A DNA stretch of 64,000 bases from Rhodococcus sp. OK519 (GCF_003051005.1 NZ_QAOW01000001.1:1054001-1118000); one strand, 5' to 3'. Counted from the first letter of the stretch, positions 28,387-38,190 are shown. Program-made: numbers and translations. The notes: a model not told the origin generated them from the letters alone.

Positions 28387-31300
28387 GTGGCCGATCAAGT
28401 GCCGCCCGAGAACGTCCAGGAACCGATCGCGGAAGCGTCGGCCGAAGCCAGTGCAGGCTTGGTGCTGCCCGAGAAGATTCGCGCCCACGCGTTGGCCAAG
28501 CTGCTCGGTGTGACGAGCAAGCAGGTGCTCGCGGAGGCGGCTGCCCTCGGCACCGAACTGCGCAGCGCGCAGTCGAGTCTCCCGCGTGAGATCGCCGAAC
28601 GCATCCACGCGACTGTCTCGGGTACCCCCGCGGTTTCCGCCCCGGAGGTTCCGGACACCGTTCCCGCGGCGCCCGAGCCCGCCGTCGAGCAACCCCCGAC
28701 CGAAACGGCCGCGGAGCAGGCGCCGGAGGTACCCGCTCCGGCGGAGAAGCCGGCGCCCCGCAAGCGAGCCCGTAAGAAGGCCGCGCCCAAGGCCGCCAAG
28801 ACCACCGAGGTCGTCGAGGCGGCTGCCGAGTCGTCCGACGCCAAGGATGCGCTGTTCGCCAACGTCGATCCGGGCGCCGGCAGCGACGAGTCGTCGGCTC
28901 CTGCGGCAATGCAGGTGCCCCTCTTCCTGCAGCCCGACGCCGCGTCGGCGGAGCCCGCCCCGCGTCGTCGACGCAGCAGGAGGGCGGCAGCTGCCCCCGA
29001 GGTGGCCGAGGAGTCGCGGGACGAGAACGCTCCGGCCGTCGCCGATGCGACCACCCGGAAGCCTGCAGACGAAGAGCCCACGGCTGACGCGACTGAAGAG
29101 GCTGCCGAGAGCACCGAAGCCGGCGACTCGGGTGAGGGCGACGGCAGCGATCAGCAGCGTCGTCGTCGTCGTGGCCGCCGCGGACGCGGACGCGGACGTG
29201 GTGAGCAGGCGGCGGACGGCGAGGCCGAGGACACCGAGAAGGGCGAGGACGCTCCCGCCGACACCGTGGGCAAGGATGCCGACGAGACGCCGGAGGCCGA
29301 AGAAGGCACCGAGGACGAGAGCGCGGAGAGCGAACCGTCGGAGTCCGATGACGACGGTGACGGCTCGAGCCGCCGTCGTCGCCGCCGTCGCCGTCGCCGT
29401 GGTGGCGCCGATGGCGAGGCCGCGTCCGAGGACGATCCGCCGAATACCGTCGTGCACGAGCGGGAGCCGCGCAGTGCCAAGCCGCGCACCAAGGACGAGG
29501 TGCAGGGGATCAGCGGATCGACCCGCCTCGAGGCGAAGCGTCAGCGCCGCCGCGACGGCCGTGACGCCGGACGTCGCCGTCCGCCGATCCTGAGTGAGTC
29601 GGAATTCCTGGCCCGCCGTGAGGCGGTCGACCGTGTGATGGTCGTCCGCGAGAAGGTCGGCGGCACCGATCCGGCTGCGTCCACGCAGGTCGCGGTCCTC
29701 GAGGACGGCGTGCTCGTGGAGCACTTCGTCACCGGATCTTCCTCGACATCGATGGTCGGCAACGTGTACCTGGGCCGCGTGCAGAACGTGCTGCCCAGCA
29801 TGGAGGCGGCCTTCATCGACATCGGTCGTGGACGCAACGGCGTGCTGTACGCGGGTGAGGTCAACTGGGAGGCTGCCGGTCTCGGCGGTCGTGAGCGAAA
29901 GATCGAGCAGGCCCTGCGGCCCGGCGATCAGGTTCTGGTCCAGGTCAGCAAGGATCCGGTGGGACACAAGGGCGCCCGCCTGACCACGCAGATCAGCCTG
30001 GCCGGACGTTTCCTCGTGTACGTGCCCGGTGGTACGTCCACCGGCATCAGTCGCAAGCTGCCCGACACCGAGCGCAAGCGTCTCAAGGAGATCCTCCGTG
30101 AGATCGTGCCGGCGGATGCCGGTGTGATCATTCGGACGGCGTCGGAGGGCGTGAGCGAGGAAGAACTCTCGCGCGACGTCAGCCGTCTGCAGTCGCAGTG
30201 GGCGACGATCGAGGAGCAGGCCGCGAAGGCGAAGGACGGCAAGTCCGGTTCGCCGCAGGCGCTGTACGAGGAGCCCGACCTTCTGGTCAAGGTCGTCCGC
30301 GACCTGTTCAACGAGGACTTCTCGAAGCTCGTCATCGAGGGCGACAAGGCGTGGAACACCGTCGAGACCTACATCAAGACGGTGGCACCCGATCTGCTGC
30401 CGCGGGTCGAGCGGTATGCATCCGCGCCGGGGACCCCGGACGTGTTCGAGACGCATCGCATCGACGAACAGATCGCGAAGGCGCTCGATCGCAAGGTGTG
30501 GCTGCCGTCCGGTGGGACCCTGGTGATCGACCGCACCGAGGCGATGACCGTGGTCGACGTCAACACCGGCAAGTTCACCGGTGCCGGCGGCAATCTCGAG
30601 GAGACCGTCACACGGAACAACCTCGAGGCTGCCGAGGAGATCGTGCGGCAGATGCGTCTGCGCGACATCGGCGGCATGATCGTCATCGACTTCATCGACA
30701 TGGTGCTGGAATCGAACCGCGACCTGGTGCTGCGCAGGCTCACCGAGTCGCTCGGGCGGGACCGCACGCGTCATCAGGTGTCCGAGGTGACGTCGCTGGG
30801 GCTCGTCCAGGTCACGCGGAAGAAGCTCGGCACCGGGCTGGTCGAGGCGTTCTCGACCACCTGTGAGCACTGCCATGGTCGGGGCATCATCGTCCAGGCC
30901 GAGCCGGTCGAGCCGAAGTCTGCCGACGACAGCGGGCGCGGACAGGGCAAGGAATCCGGCGGCGGCGGTCGCAAGAAGCGCGGTCGCGACCGTGCGGCCG
31001 CAGCGGCTCCGGAGCCGGAGCCCGAGCCCGCGCCCGAGCCGACATCTCCGTCGACGTCGAACGGGCAGCATGCGCACCCGTCGCCCGAGGAGGTGGCTGC
31101 GGACGCGACCGTCAAGCGCGCACATCCGGTGGCGCTCGCGATGGCGTCGCACCACCCGGACGACGAGGGCGGCGAGATCGCGGCCACCGACGAGTCGGCC
31201 GAGGGGACTCCCCGGACGGAGCCGGAGGCAACTCCGGAACCGCCGGCCGTGGAACCCGCGCCCGACGCCGAGCCGGCGCCGCGCCGACGCCGGAGTCGGA

Positions 31301-31545
31301 GGGTCTCGCGTGCGGCGGCCGCGCCGACACCTGATGCCCCGGATTCGGGGGCCGTGGTCGTGATCTCCGACACGGAGCCCGCTCCGCAAGCAGAGTCGTC
31401 GGCGGCGTCGGAGGCTCCCACGGAGGCTCCTGTGACGACTGCGGCACCGGACGGTGAGGAGGCTGCCGAGACTGCGGCAGCTCCGCGCAAGCCGCGCCGG
31501 CGCCGTGCAGCCGCCCGTCCCGCCGGTCCGCCGGTGGATGCCTGA
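28387..31545 (+). CDS. rne: Ribonuclease E/G
   Basis: This single-strand endoribonuclease handles rRNA/tRNA maturation and mRNA decay and organises the degradosome. The 1052-residue product has an N-terminal IF2_N-like module (about 22-75), a long low-complexity Ala/Pro/Glu/Arg arm (about 80-400), and then the catalytic core. The core shows the S1 region (SMEAAFIDIGRGRNGVLYAGE), catalytic acids in VVDVNTGKFTG (near 723) and IVIDFIDM (near 765), and the zinc-link CEHC (near 827). A second disordered arm forms the C-terminus. The order core-in-the-middle is the actinobacterial form. The GTG at 28387 follows GAGGAG. Confidence 0.95.
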   Translation: MADQVPPENVQEPIAEASAEASAGLVLPEKIRAHALAKLLGVTSKQVLAEAAALGTELRSAQSSLPREIAERIHATVSGTPAVSAPEVPDTVPAAPEPAVEQPPTETAAEQAPEVPAPAEKPAPRKRARKKAAPKAAKTTEVVEAAAESSDAKDALFANVDPGAGSDESSAPAAMQVPLFLQPDAASAEPAPRRRRSRRAAAAPEVAEESRDENAPAVADATTRKPADEEPTADATEEAAESTEAGDSGEGDGSDQQRRRRRGRRGRGRGRGEQAADGEAEDTEKGEDAPADTVGKDADETPEAEEGTEDESAESEPSESDDDGDGSSRRRRRRRRRRGGADGEAASEDDPPNTVVHEREPRSAKPRTKDEVQGISGSTRLEAKRQRRRDGRDAGRRRPPILSESEFLARREAVDRVMVVREKVGGTDPAASTQVAVLEDGVLVEHFVTGSSSTSMVGNVYLGRVQNVLPSMEAAFIDIGRGRNGVLYAGEVNWEAAGLGGRERKIEQALRPGDQVLVQVSKDPVGHKGARLTTQISLAGRFLVYVPGGTSTGISRKLPDTERKRLKEILREIVPADAGVIIRTASEGVSEEELSRDVSRLQSQWATIEEQAAKAKDGKSGSPQALYEEPDLLVKVVRDLFNEDFSKLVIEGDKAWNTVETYIKTVAPDLLPRVERYASAPGTPDVFETHRIDEQIAKALDRKVWLPSGGTLVIDRTEAMTVVDVNTGKFTGAGGNLEETVTRNNLEAAEEIVRQMRLRDIGGMIVIDFIDMVLESNRDLVLRRLTESLGRDRTRHQVSEVTSLGLVQVTRKKLGTGLVEAFSTTCEHCHGRGIIVQAEPVEPKSADDSGRGQGKESGGGGRKKRGRDRAAAAAPEPEPEPAPEPTSPSTSNGQHAHPSPEEVAADATVKRAHPVALAMASHHPDDEGGEIAATDESAEGTPRTEPEATPEPPAVEPAPDAEPAPRRRRSRRVSRAAAAPTPDAPDSGAVVVISDTEPAPQAESSAASEAPTEAPVTTAAPDGEEAAETAAAPRKPRRRRAAARPAGPPVDA

Positions 31546-31555
31546 CCCAGTTCGT

Positions 31556-31593
31556 GGTGCTTCGTCGCTCGCCAGAGCGAGTGGCGAAGCACC
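31556..31593 (+). terminator. Hairpin after rne
   Basis: GGTGCTTCG and CGAAGCACC form a perfect 9-bp outer stem with an inner CGCTC/GAGCG stem. No T tract follows. Confidence 0.55.
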
Positions 31594-31618
31594 GCCGCGG
31601 GAACGGTGTTGCGTCAGT

Positions 31619-31648
31619 TTGACCCTGACGGCCCCTGTCCCGTAATCT
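31619..31648 (+). promoter_or_regulatory. Promoter of rplU-rpmA
   Basis: TTGACC at 31619-31624 and TAATCT at 31643-31648 are separated by 18 bases, a good housekeeping-type promoter. Transcription would start near 31655, leaving a leader of about 150 nt. Confidence 0.6.
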
Positions 31649-31710
31649 TGACCGGTCGCTACCCGGCGATACCGCTCTGCTGCGCCCGCTTTGGGCATAC
31701 CACGGGCGCG

Positions 31711-31801
31711 CAAGGGGTAGCCGCCACACCAGACCAGTCGCGCAGCAACAAAAGCCTGACGGCAGCCGCGCGAGCACGTTCGAAGTAGCAAGGGGTAGCC
31801 G
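31711..31801 (+). repeat. 13-bp direct repeat in the rplU leader
   Basis: CAAGGGGTAGCCG occurs at 31711-31723 and 31789-31801. The second copy carries the ribosome site of rplU; the first is a decoy-like duplicate without a start codon. Confidence 0.7.
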
Positions 31802-31805
31802 TCCG

Positions 31806-32117
31806 ATGGCAACGTACGCGATCGTCAAGACCGGCGGAAAGCAGTACAAGGTCGCTGTTGGTGACCTCGTCAAGGTCGAGAAGATCGAGGGTGAGCCCGG
31901 CACCGCTGTCTCGCTTGCCCCGGTCCTCGTGGTCGATGGGTCCGAGCTGACCACCGACGCCGACAAGCTGGCGAAGATCTCCGTGACCGGCGAGGTTGTC
32001 GAGCACACCAAGGGCCCGAAGATCCGGATCCACAAGTTCAAGAACAAGACCGGGTACCACAAGCGCCAGGGTCACCGTCAGAAGCTGACGGTCCTCAAGG
32101 TCACCGGTATCAAGTAG
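31806..32117 (+). CDS. rplU: 50S ribosomal protein L21
   Basis: This is a 103-residue structural protein of the large subunit that contacts 23S r[19 protein letters not shown] is the characteristic N-terminus, and [17 protein letters not shown] (near 76-92) is the basic RNA-binding signature. The ATG at 31806 is preceded by AAGGGG. rpmA follows after 50 bases containing a tandem repeat; the pair is conserved across bacteria. Confidence 0.98.
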   Translation: MATYAIVKTGGKQYKVAVGDLVKVEKIEGEPGTAVSLAPVLVVDGSELTTDADKLAKISVTGEVVEHTKGPKIRIHKFKNKTGYHKRQGHRQKLTVLKVTGIK

Positions 32118-32123
32118 CTCGAC

Positions 32124-32151
32124 CTTTCACCGATTCAGCTTTCACCGATTC
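32124..32151 (+). repeat. 13-bp tandem repeat between rplU and rpmA
   Basis: CTTTCACCGATTC occurs twice (32124-32136 and 32139-32151) with a 15-base period, just before the rpmA ribosome site GGGAGGG. Confidence 0.75.
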
Positions 32152-32167
32152 CTGGGAGGGATTCGAC

Positions 32168-32431
32168 ATGGCACATAAAAAGGGTGCATCCAGCTCCCGT
32201 AACGGTCGCGATTCAAACGCACAGCGACTCGGCGTGAAGCGCTTCGGCGGCCAGTCCGTCAGCGCCGGCGAGATCCTGGTGCGTCAGCGCGGCACCCACT
32301 TCCACCCCGGCGTCAACGTCGGTCGTGGCGGTGACGACACCCTGTTCGCTCTGGCTGCGGGCGCCGTTGAGTTCGGCACCAAGCGTGGGCGCAAGACCGT
32401 GAACATCGTTCCGGTCGCGGTAGAGGCCTAG
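32168..32431 (+). CDS. rpmA: 50S ribosomal protein L27
   Basis: This 87-residue protein lies at the peptidyl transferase centre. The N-terminus [24 protein letters not shown], described here in part (residues 2-20), is diagnostic and reaches the tRNA CCA ends. [20 protein letters not shown] near residues 42-61 completes the signature. It lacks the cleaved N-terminal extension found in Firmicutes. The ATG at 32168 follows GGGAGGGATTCGAC. A strong terminator lies downstream before obg. Confidence 0.98.
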   Translation: MAHKKGASSSRNGRDSNAQRLGVKRFGGQSVSAGEILVRQRGTHFHPGVNVGRGGDDTLFALAAGAVEFGTKRGRKTVNIVPVAVEA

Positions 32432-32507
32432 GTCTCCTGCCGACTGTGATCCGGACTCCCGACGTGTCGATACGCTGACGGGTCCGATATCACTTCCGAT
32501 CTCCCAG

Positions 32508-32553
32508 TAGGGGCGGGCCAGGGTCTCACAACCCTGCCCGCCCCTATTGTTGT
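32508..32553 (+). terminator. rpmA terminator
   Basis: TAGGGGCGGGC pairs with GCCCGCCCCTA, with CAGGG/CCCTG inside, and is followed by TTGTTGTTT. Confidence 0.88.
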
Positions 32554-32647
32554 TTCCAGAGATGTTGTTTTCATCAGCGGTGCGCTCGTCTCGTTCGCGC
32601 CGCGCACTCTCCGCCAGAAGAATTGACTGAGGAAGGATCCGGCAGTC

Positions 32648-34108
32648 ATGTCCCGATTCATTGACCGCGTGGTGCTGCACGTCAGCGCCGGAAAAGGCGG
32701 CAATGGTTGCGCCTCCGTCCACCGCGAGAAGTTCAAGCCGCTCGGCGGCCCCGACGGTGGCAACGGTGGTCGCGGCGGGGATGTCGTGCTCGAGGTGGAC
32801 GGTAACGTCCACACCCTCCTCGACTTCCACTTCCACGCGCGTGCCAAGGCGACCAGTGGCACGCAGGGTATGGGCGGCAACCGTGAAGGTGCCAACGGCT
32901 CGGACCTGATCCTCAAGGTTCCGGACGGCACCGTCGTCGTCGACAAGGACGGGGAGGTCCTCGCCGACCTCGTCGGAATCGGGACCCGGTTCGTCGCTGC
33001 CCGCGGCGGCCGCGGCGGCCTGGGTAACGCCTCGCTGGCGTCCAAGGCGCGCAAGGCCCCGGGCTTCGCACTCCTCGGTGAGGAGGGCGAGGCGGGCGAC
33101 CTGATCCTCGAACTCAAGTCGGTCGCCGACGTGGGCCTCGTCGGGTTCCCCTCCGCCGGCAAGTCGTCGCTGGTGTCGGTCCTGTCGGCTGCGAAGCCGA
33201 AGATCGGCGACTACCCGTTCACGACGCTCCAGCCGAACCTCGGTGTCGTCGCGAGTGGCGACACTACGTTCACGGTCGCCGATGTGCCGGGTCTGATCCC
33301 GGGCGCGAGCCAGGGCCGCGGACTCGGTCTGGACTTCCTGCGGCACCTCGAGCGCTGCGCGGTGCTCGCGCACGTCGTGGACTGCGCGACGCTCGAGCCG
33401 GGCCGGGACCCGATCTCCGACGTCGACGCCCTCGAGGCCGAGCTGGCGGCCTACCAGCCGGCGCTGAAGGGCGACGCGAGCCTCGGTGATCTCGCCGACC
33501 GTCCCCGCATCGTGATCCTCAACAAGGCCGACGTCCCCGAGGCAGCCGAGCTGGCCGAAATGGTGACGCCGGACTTCGAGGCGCGCGGATGGCCGGTGTA
33601 CACGATTTCGGCGGTGAGCCGGGAGGGCTTGCGGCCCTTGATCTTCGCATTGGGCAAGATGGTCGCCGACTACCGTGAGGCGCACCCCAAGGCCGAGCCC
33701 AAGCGTCAGATCATCCGTCCGATCGCCGCGAAGGAGACCGGGTTCGACGTCATCGCCGATCCGAATCAGCCGGGTGGCTTCATCGTGCGCGGCGTTCAGC
33801 CCGAGCGTTGGGTGCGGCAGACCGCCTTCGACAACGACGAGGCCGTCGGCTACCTCGCGGACCGTCTGGCGCGCCTCGGCGTCGAGGCCGCGCTCGTCAA
33901 GCACGGCGCCAAGCCGGGCGCCTTCGTGACCATCGGCGACGTCGGATTCGAGTGGGAGCCGCAGACCGCCGCAGGCGTCGACATCGTCCGCACCGGTCGT
34001 GGCACCGATGCCCGCCTCGACCAGGACGAGCGCATCGGCGCGTCCGAGCGCAAGCATGCCCGCAAGGTTCGCCGCGGACTCGACAGCGAGGATCCCGAAG
34101 GCCGGTGA
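32648..34108 (+). CDS. obg: Obg GTPase (CgtA)
   Basis: This essential GTPase acts in large-subunit assembly and stress signalling. The glycine-rich Obg domain opens with [20 protein letters not shown] (residues 4-23). The G1 motif [10 protein letters not shown] is near residue 165, G3 is DVPGL near 213, and NKAD is near 293. A C-terminal OCT domain (about 345-430) precedes a basic tail of about 50 residues. The 486-residue length is normal for actinobacteria. proB starts on the overlapping GTGA. Confidence 0.97.
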   Translation: MSRFIDRVVLHVSAGKGGNGCASVHREKFKPLGGPDGGNGGRGGDVVLEVDGNVHTLLDFHFHARAKATSGTQGMGGNREGANGSDLILKVPDGTVVVDKDGEVLADLVGIGTRFVAARGGRGGLGNASLASKARKAPGFALLGEEGEAGDLILELKSVADVGLVGFPSAGKSSLVSVLSAAKPKIGDYPFTTLQPNLGVVASGDTTFTVADVPGLIPGASQGRGLGLDFLRHLERCAVLAHVVDCATLEPGRDPISDVDALEAELAAYQPALKGDASLGDLADRPRIVILNKADVPEAAELAEMVTPDFEARGWPVYTISAVSREGLRPLIFALGKMVADYREAHPKAEPKRQIIRPIAAKETGFDVIADPNQPGGFIVRGVQPERWVRQTAFDNDEAVGYLADRLARLGVEAALVKHGAKPGAFVTIGDVGFEWEPQTAAGVDIVRTGRGTDARLDQDERIGASERKHARKVRRGLDSEDPEGR

Positions 34109-35205
34109 GCGAGACCAGAGCGGCCATCGCGTCCGCGCGCAGCATCGTCGTCAAGATCGGGTCCTCGGCTCTGACGAGCCTGATCGGTGGACTCGACGTC
34201 GGACGGCTCAACCTGCTCGCGGACGCGCTCGAGGCGCGGATGCGGGCCGGATCGGACGTCGTGGTCGTGTCCTCGGGCGCGGTCGGCGCCGGTCTCGCGC
34301 CGCTCGGATTGACTCACCGCCCAAGGGATCTCGCCACCAAGCAGGCTGCGGCCAGTGTCGGTCAGTTGGCGCTTGCACATGCGTGGGGGACGTCGTTCGC
34401 GCGGTACGGGCGCACCGTGGGGCAGGTACTGCTCACCGCGGACGACATCGCCCGGCGCACGCAGCATCGCAACGCGCAGCGCACCCTCGATCGGCTGCGC
34501 GCTCTGCACGCGGTGGCCATCGTCAACGAGAACGACACCGTCGCAACGACGGAACTGCGGTTCGGTGACAACGACCGGCTCGCAGCGCTGGTCGCGCATC
34601 TCGTCGGCGCGGACGCGTTGGTACTGCTGTCCGACGTCGACGGTCTGTACGACGGCGATCCCCGAAAGGGTGGCGCCACACTGATTCCTGAGGTGAACAG
34701 CCCCGAGGATCTCGACGGTGTGGTGGCAGGTTCCGGGGGAGCGCTGGGCACGGGCGGCATGGCGTCCAAGCTGTCGGCCGCGCGTCTGGCGGCCGACTCG
34801 GGCGTCCCGGTTCTCCTGACCGCGGCCTCGGATGCGGCGTCGGCGCTCACCACGGCCGACGTCGGCACCGTGTTCGCGGCTCGTCCGCACCGGATGTCGG
34901 CGCGCAAGTTCTGGGTTCGGCACGCCGCCGACACCCAGGGCGCGCTACATCTCGACGCGGGCGCCGTCCGGGCGGTGGTGGAGCGCCGGCGCTCACTCCT
35001 GCCCGCCGGCATCACCGCCGTCGGGGGTCGGTTCTACGGCGGCGACGTCGTGTCGCTCATCGGGCCCGAGGACCGTCCCGTCGCACGTGGCGTGGTGGCG
35101 TACGACTCGACGGAGATCGAGGAGATGCTCGGTCGGTCGACCACCGATCTGCCGGCGGACATGCACCGTCCCGTCGTCCACGCCGACGACCTGGTGGCGC
35201 TGTAG
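34105..35205 (+). CDS. proB: Glutamate 5-kinase
   Basis: It catalyses the first step of proline synthesis, phosphorylating glutamate. The amino-acid kinase domain has [10 protein letters not shown] near residue 15, VSSGAVGAG near 56, and VNENDTVA and [13 protein letters not shown] further on. [12 protein letters not shown] near 215 is the ATP region. A C-terminal PUA domain (about 280-366) is present. The 366-residue length is normal. It overlaps obg by 4 bases; its pathway partner proA is 10.5 kb away with its own promoter. Confidence 0.97.
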   Translation: MSETRAAIASARSIVVKIGSSALTSLIGGLDVGRLNLLADALEARMRAGSDVVVVSSGAVGAGLAPLGLTHRPRDLATKQAAASVGQLALAHAWGTSFARYGRTVGQVLLTADDIARRTQHRNAQRTLDRLRALHAVAIVNENDTVATTELRFGDNDRLAALVAHLVGADALVLLSDVDGLYDGDPRKGGATLIPEVNSPEDLDGVVAGSGGALGTGGMASKLSAARLAADSGVPVLLTAASDAASALTTADVGTVFAARPHRMSARKFWVRHAADTQGALHLDAGAVRAVVERRRSLLPAGITAVGGRFYGGDVVSLIGPEDRPVARGVVAYDSTEIEEMLGRSTTDLPADMHRPVVHADDLVAL

Positions 35206-35214
35206 CGGTTCCGG

Positions 35215-36033
35215 TCAGGCGGGGAGCGCGGAAACGAGCGACTGCAGTACGTCCGAGCAGCCCTGCTCGATCTTGAGCGTCGCGAACTCGTCGCCCCGCG
35301 TCGTCCCGCGGTTGACGATGACGATCGGTAGTCCGTCGCGGGCGGCGCGCCGCACGAAGCGCAGACCCGACATCACCGTGAGGGACGAGCCGACGACCAG
35401 CAGGGCGTCGGCGTCGGAGACCATCTCGAACGCGGCGGCCACACGGGGTTTGGGGACGCTTTCGCCGAAGTAGACGATGTCGGGCTTGAGCATTCCGCCG
35501 CACTCGGCGCAGTCGACCATCAGGAAGTGGTCGGTGGTCTCGATGACGGCATCGGCGTCGGGCGCGATCTCCACCCCGGTCGCGCCGGCGACGGTGTCCG
35601 CAAAGGCAGGGTTGGCGGCGTCGAGGCGCTCGGCGAGCGTCATCCGGGACAGGCGGGCGCCGCAATCGAGGCACCGCACCTGCGCATAGCTGCCGTGGAG
35701 GTCGATCACCCGCCGGGTGCCGGCCTTGGTGTGCAGCAGGTCGACGTTCTGGGTGATGACGCCGTGTACGACGCCGGCCCGTTCGAGATCGGCGACCGCG
35801 CGGTGCCCGGTGTTGGGCTGGGCTGCGTCCATGTGCCGCCAGCCGAGATGGTTGCGGGCCCAGTAGTGGCGGCGGAAAGAGGGATCGCCCACGAACTGCT
35901 GGTAGGTCATCGGGTTCCGCGGTGGGGAATCGGGGCCGCGATAGTCGGGGATTCCGGAGTCGGTGGAGATTCCCGCCCCGGTCAGCACACACACTCGGCG
36001 GCCGTGGAGCAGTTCGAGCATTCGGTCGATCAC
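35215..36033 (-). CDS. Sir2-family NAD-dependent protein deacylase
   Basis: This sirtuin removes acyl groups from lysines using NAD. GAGIST-DSGIPDYRG near residue 17-30 binds NAD, TQNVDLLHTKAG near 105 and the catalytic His in DLHGS follow, and two Cys pairs (CLDC and CAEC) hold zinc. The frame stays open upstream to GTG 36180, but I place the start at GTG 36033 because TACCCT lies 7 nt before it and the resulting 272 residues begin directly at the conserved fold. It converges on proB with a 9-base gap. Confidence 0.88.
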   Translation of the reverse strand: MIDRMLELLHGRRVCVLTGAGISTDSGIPDYRGPDSPPRNPMTYQQFVGDPSFRRHYWARNHLGWRHMDAAQPNTGHRAVADLERAGVVHGVITQNVDLLHTKAGTRRVIDLHGSYAQVRCLDCGARLSRMTLAERLDAANPAFADTVAGATGVEIAPDADAVIETTDHFLMVDCAECGGMLKPDIVYFGESVPKPRVAAAFEMVSDADALLVVGSSLTVMSGLRFVRRAARDGLPIVIVNRGTTRGDEFATLKIEQGCSDVLQSLVSALPA

Positions 36034-36040
36034 CCGATCC

Positions 36041-36046
36041 AGGGTA
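36041..36046 (-). promoter_or_regulatory. -10 hexamer TACCCT, leaderless sirtuin gene
   Basis: TACCCT is 7 nt before GTG 36033. It is the main evidence for preferring this start over the longer frame. Confidence 0.45.
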
Positions 36047-36198
36047 GGCGCGTGTCCGATCCGTTCGATCCACGGTGGTGGTCGGGGACCGAGAACGGAC
36101 GTCTCGATCACCCGTTCTCGCGGGCGGTGCTCGCGGGTTGCCGCCCAATTCGGCGGAAATGCCACCGTGAACGATTTCACTCTCTATCGTGACCAAAT

Positions 36199-36212
36199 TG
36201 GACATATGTCCA
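36199..36212. promoter_or_regulatory. Perfect 14-bp palindrome upstream of the YhgE gene
   Basis: TGGACATATGTCCA lies 59 bases before the YhgE/Pip start, in the divergent gap from the sirtuin. It is a candidate operator; no regulator gene is adjacent. Confidence 0.5.
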
Positions 36213-36270
36213 CGTCGGCGGCGTTCGTGAACGACGGCCGCCCCTCGGTCCCCCAACGAGAGAGCTCTTC

Positions 36271-38178
36271 ATGGTGCCCACATCCCGTTCCGATGAGCCC
36301 GGCGCTTCCACGCGTCGCGCGCACGTCATCCGCACGATTCTGGCGGTGCTCGTCATCGCGCCGCTCGCGATCGCCGGCTTCTACATGTGGGCGTTGTGGA
36401 ATCCGGGTGACACCGTGAACCGGTTGCCGGTCGCGATCGTCAATGCCGACGCAGGTGCCGATGTCGACGGGACCCGGATCGTTGCCGGCGACGAGGTGGT
36501 GGCCGCGCTCGTCGACGGCGGCGACGTCGACTGGAAGGTGGTCTCCGCCCAGCAGGCCCAGGACGGAGTCGACGACGGCAGCTACTACTTCTCGGTCGTC
36601 ATTCCGGAGACGTTCAGCGCGGACGTCGCGAGCGCCGCGAGCGGGGACGGGCGCAAGGCGCAGCTCGACGTGGTCTACAACGACTACAACAGCCTGGTGG
36701 CGACACCGGTCGGGGAGAGCGTCGTCGCGCAGGTGCGGTCGGCGGTGTCCGAGTCGATCGGCGAGCAGTCCGTCGACCAGGTTCTCATCGGACTCGGCGA
36801 TCTGGGCAAGGGCTTCGGCGACGCCGCTGCCGGCGCCCAGCAGCTCTCGGCCGGTACGAAGGACGCGCTGGCAGGTACCAACGAGCTGTACGCGGGCAGC
36901 AAGGAACTGTCGGCCGGGCTCGGCGAGGCAAACCAGGGCGGAACCGAGCTCGCGGCCGGTGCCGGTGAGCTCGCAACGGGCGCGGGCCAGGCCGCGGCCG
37001 GTTCAGGTGAGTTGAACGCGGGTCTGAACCAGCTCGTGGGCGGCACCGACGAATTGGGTGCCGGGGCGAAGCAGATCAGTGAACTCGTCGACACGGTCAC
37101 CGGGCCGCTGCTCAGCGTGCTCGGCGAGCAGGGCGACATCCAGTCCCAGCTCGTGGAGTTGAGGGACGGTGCGCGCCAGCTCGCTCGTCAGCTCACCGAT
37201 CCGGCCGCCGAATACCGTGGCGGCCTGATGTCGGCGGCCGCGGGCGCCGGAGAACTGAACACCGGGCTGGGGCAGCTGACGTCGGGTGCGCAGCAATTGA
37301 GCACCGGCGCGAACGAGCTGTCGTCGGGCCTCGGTCAGCTCAACACCGGCGGTATCGCGCTCCGCGACGGTCTGGGGCAGCTTTCATCGGGCATGGGTCA
37401 GCTGAACACCGGCAGCAATGAACTCGCGACCGGGCTGACCGACGGCGCCGCGCAGGTTCCGCAGTTCAGCGACGAGCAACGGGCGACCACCGCGGGCCTG
37501 CTGTCGGCGCCGGTCGCCGTCGAGGAGACATACGCCTATCCGGCGGCCGGGTTCGGTCCGGGCGCGGTGCCGGCCGTGATGTCGGTGCTGCTGTTCCTGT
37601 GCGGCATCCTGATCTGGTTCGTCGTCCGCCCGCGTCGGGGCCGGACTCAACGTGTGCACGAGAGTGTGATCCGGGAGGGTCTGCGGCGGTACCGGGTTCC
37701 CGCGGCCGTCACGCTGGTCGCGGCCCTCGTTGCGTCGGTGGTCTCGCTCGTCGTTGCCGACGTCGATCCGCCGAGTGTCCTCGCGATGATCGCGGTCATG
37801 ATCCTCGTCGGTGCTGCCGCCGTCGCCTCCGGTCGCCTGTTCACAGTCGTGTTCGGCGCCGTCAACGGCACCTTCGTGGCACTGGGCGCCTTGATGATCC
37901 AGATCTTCGCCTTCGGAGCGGTGTACCCGATCGAGCAGATGCCGGCGCCGGTGCGCTGGCTGCACGACCTGATGCCGCTGACGTGGGCGCGTAACGCGAT
38001 GCGGATGGTGCTCGTCGGCTACTACGGTCCGAGGTTCTGGATCGCGGTCGCCGCACTGGCGGGTCTCGTCGTCGTGGCGGTGGCCTTCACCATCTGGTGG
38101 CGCCGACGGCTCGAACCGTTCGTCGACGACAGTGCCCCGCAGGAGGATCCGACCGTCGTGATGGAACGCATCGGCTGA
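36271..38178 (+). CDS. YhgE/Pip-family ABC-2-like membrane protein
   Basis: The product has 635 residues. One membrane segment lies near residues 22-42, followed by a long extracellular domain and a C-terminal block of about five membrane segments (about 425-620). The extracellular domain contains an extended series of heptad-like units of the form LxxGxxxL (about residues 175-395), predicted to form a long helical stalk. Members include phage receptors in Gram-positive bacteria and exporter-like components; the role here is unknown. The ATG at 36271 follows GAGAG. Its upstream palindrome suggests its own control. A perfect terminator follows. Confidence 0.85.
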   Translation: MVPTSRSDEPGASTRRAHVIRTILAVLVIAPLAIAGFYMWALWNPGDTVNRLPVAIVNADAGADVDGTRIVAGDEVVAALVDGGDVDWKVVSAQQAQDGVDDGSYYFSVVIPETFSADVASAASGDGRKAQLDVVYNDYNSLVATPVGESVVAQVRSAVSESIGEQSVDQVLIGLGDLGKGFGDAAAGAQQLSAGTKDALAGTNELYAGSKELSAGLGEANQGGTELAAGAGELATGAGQAAAGSGELNAGLNQLVGGTDELGAGAKQISELVDTVTGPLLSVLGEQGDIQSQLVELRDGARQLARQLTDPAAEYRGGLMSAAAGAGELNTGLGQLTSGAQQLSTGANELSSGLGQLNTGGIALRDGLGQLSSGMGQLNTGSNELATGLTDGAAQVPQFSDEQRATTAGLLSAPVAVEETYAYPAAGFGPGAVPAVMSVLLFLCGILIWFVVRPRRGRTQRVHESVIREGLRRYRVPAAVTLVAALVASVVSLVVADVDPPSVLAMIAVMILVGAAAVASGRLFTVVFGAVNGTFVALGALMIQIFAFGAVYPIEQMPAPVRWLHDLMPLTWARNAMRMVLVGYYGPRFWIAVAALAGLVVVAVAFTIWWRRRLEPFVDDSAPQEDPTVVMERIG

Positions 38179-38190
38179 GCAGGCGGGCGC

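Noticed and set aside
28246-31812. A 1188-codon open frame on the minus strand opposite rne
   Set aside because: It lies antisense to the low-complexity arms and catalytic core of RNase E; its His/Arg/Gly-rich product shows no domain.
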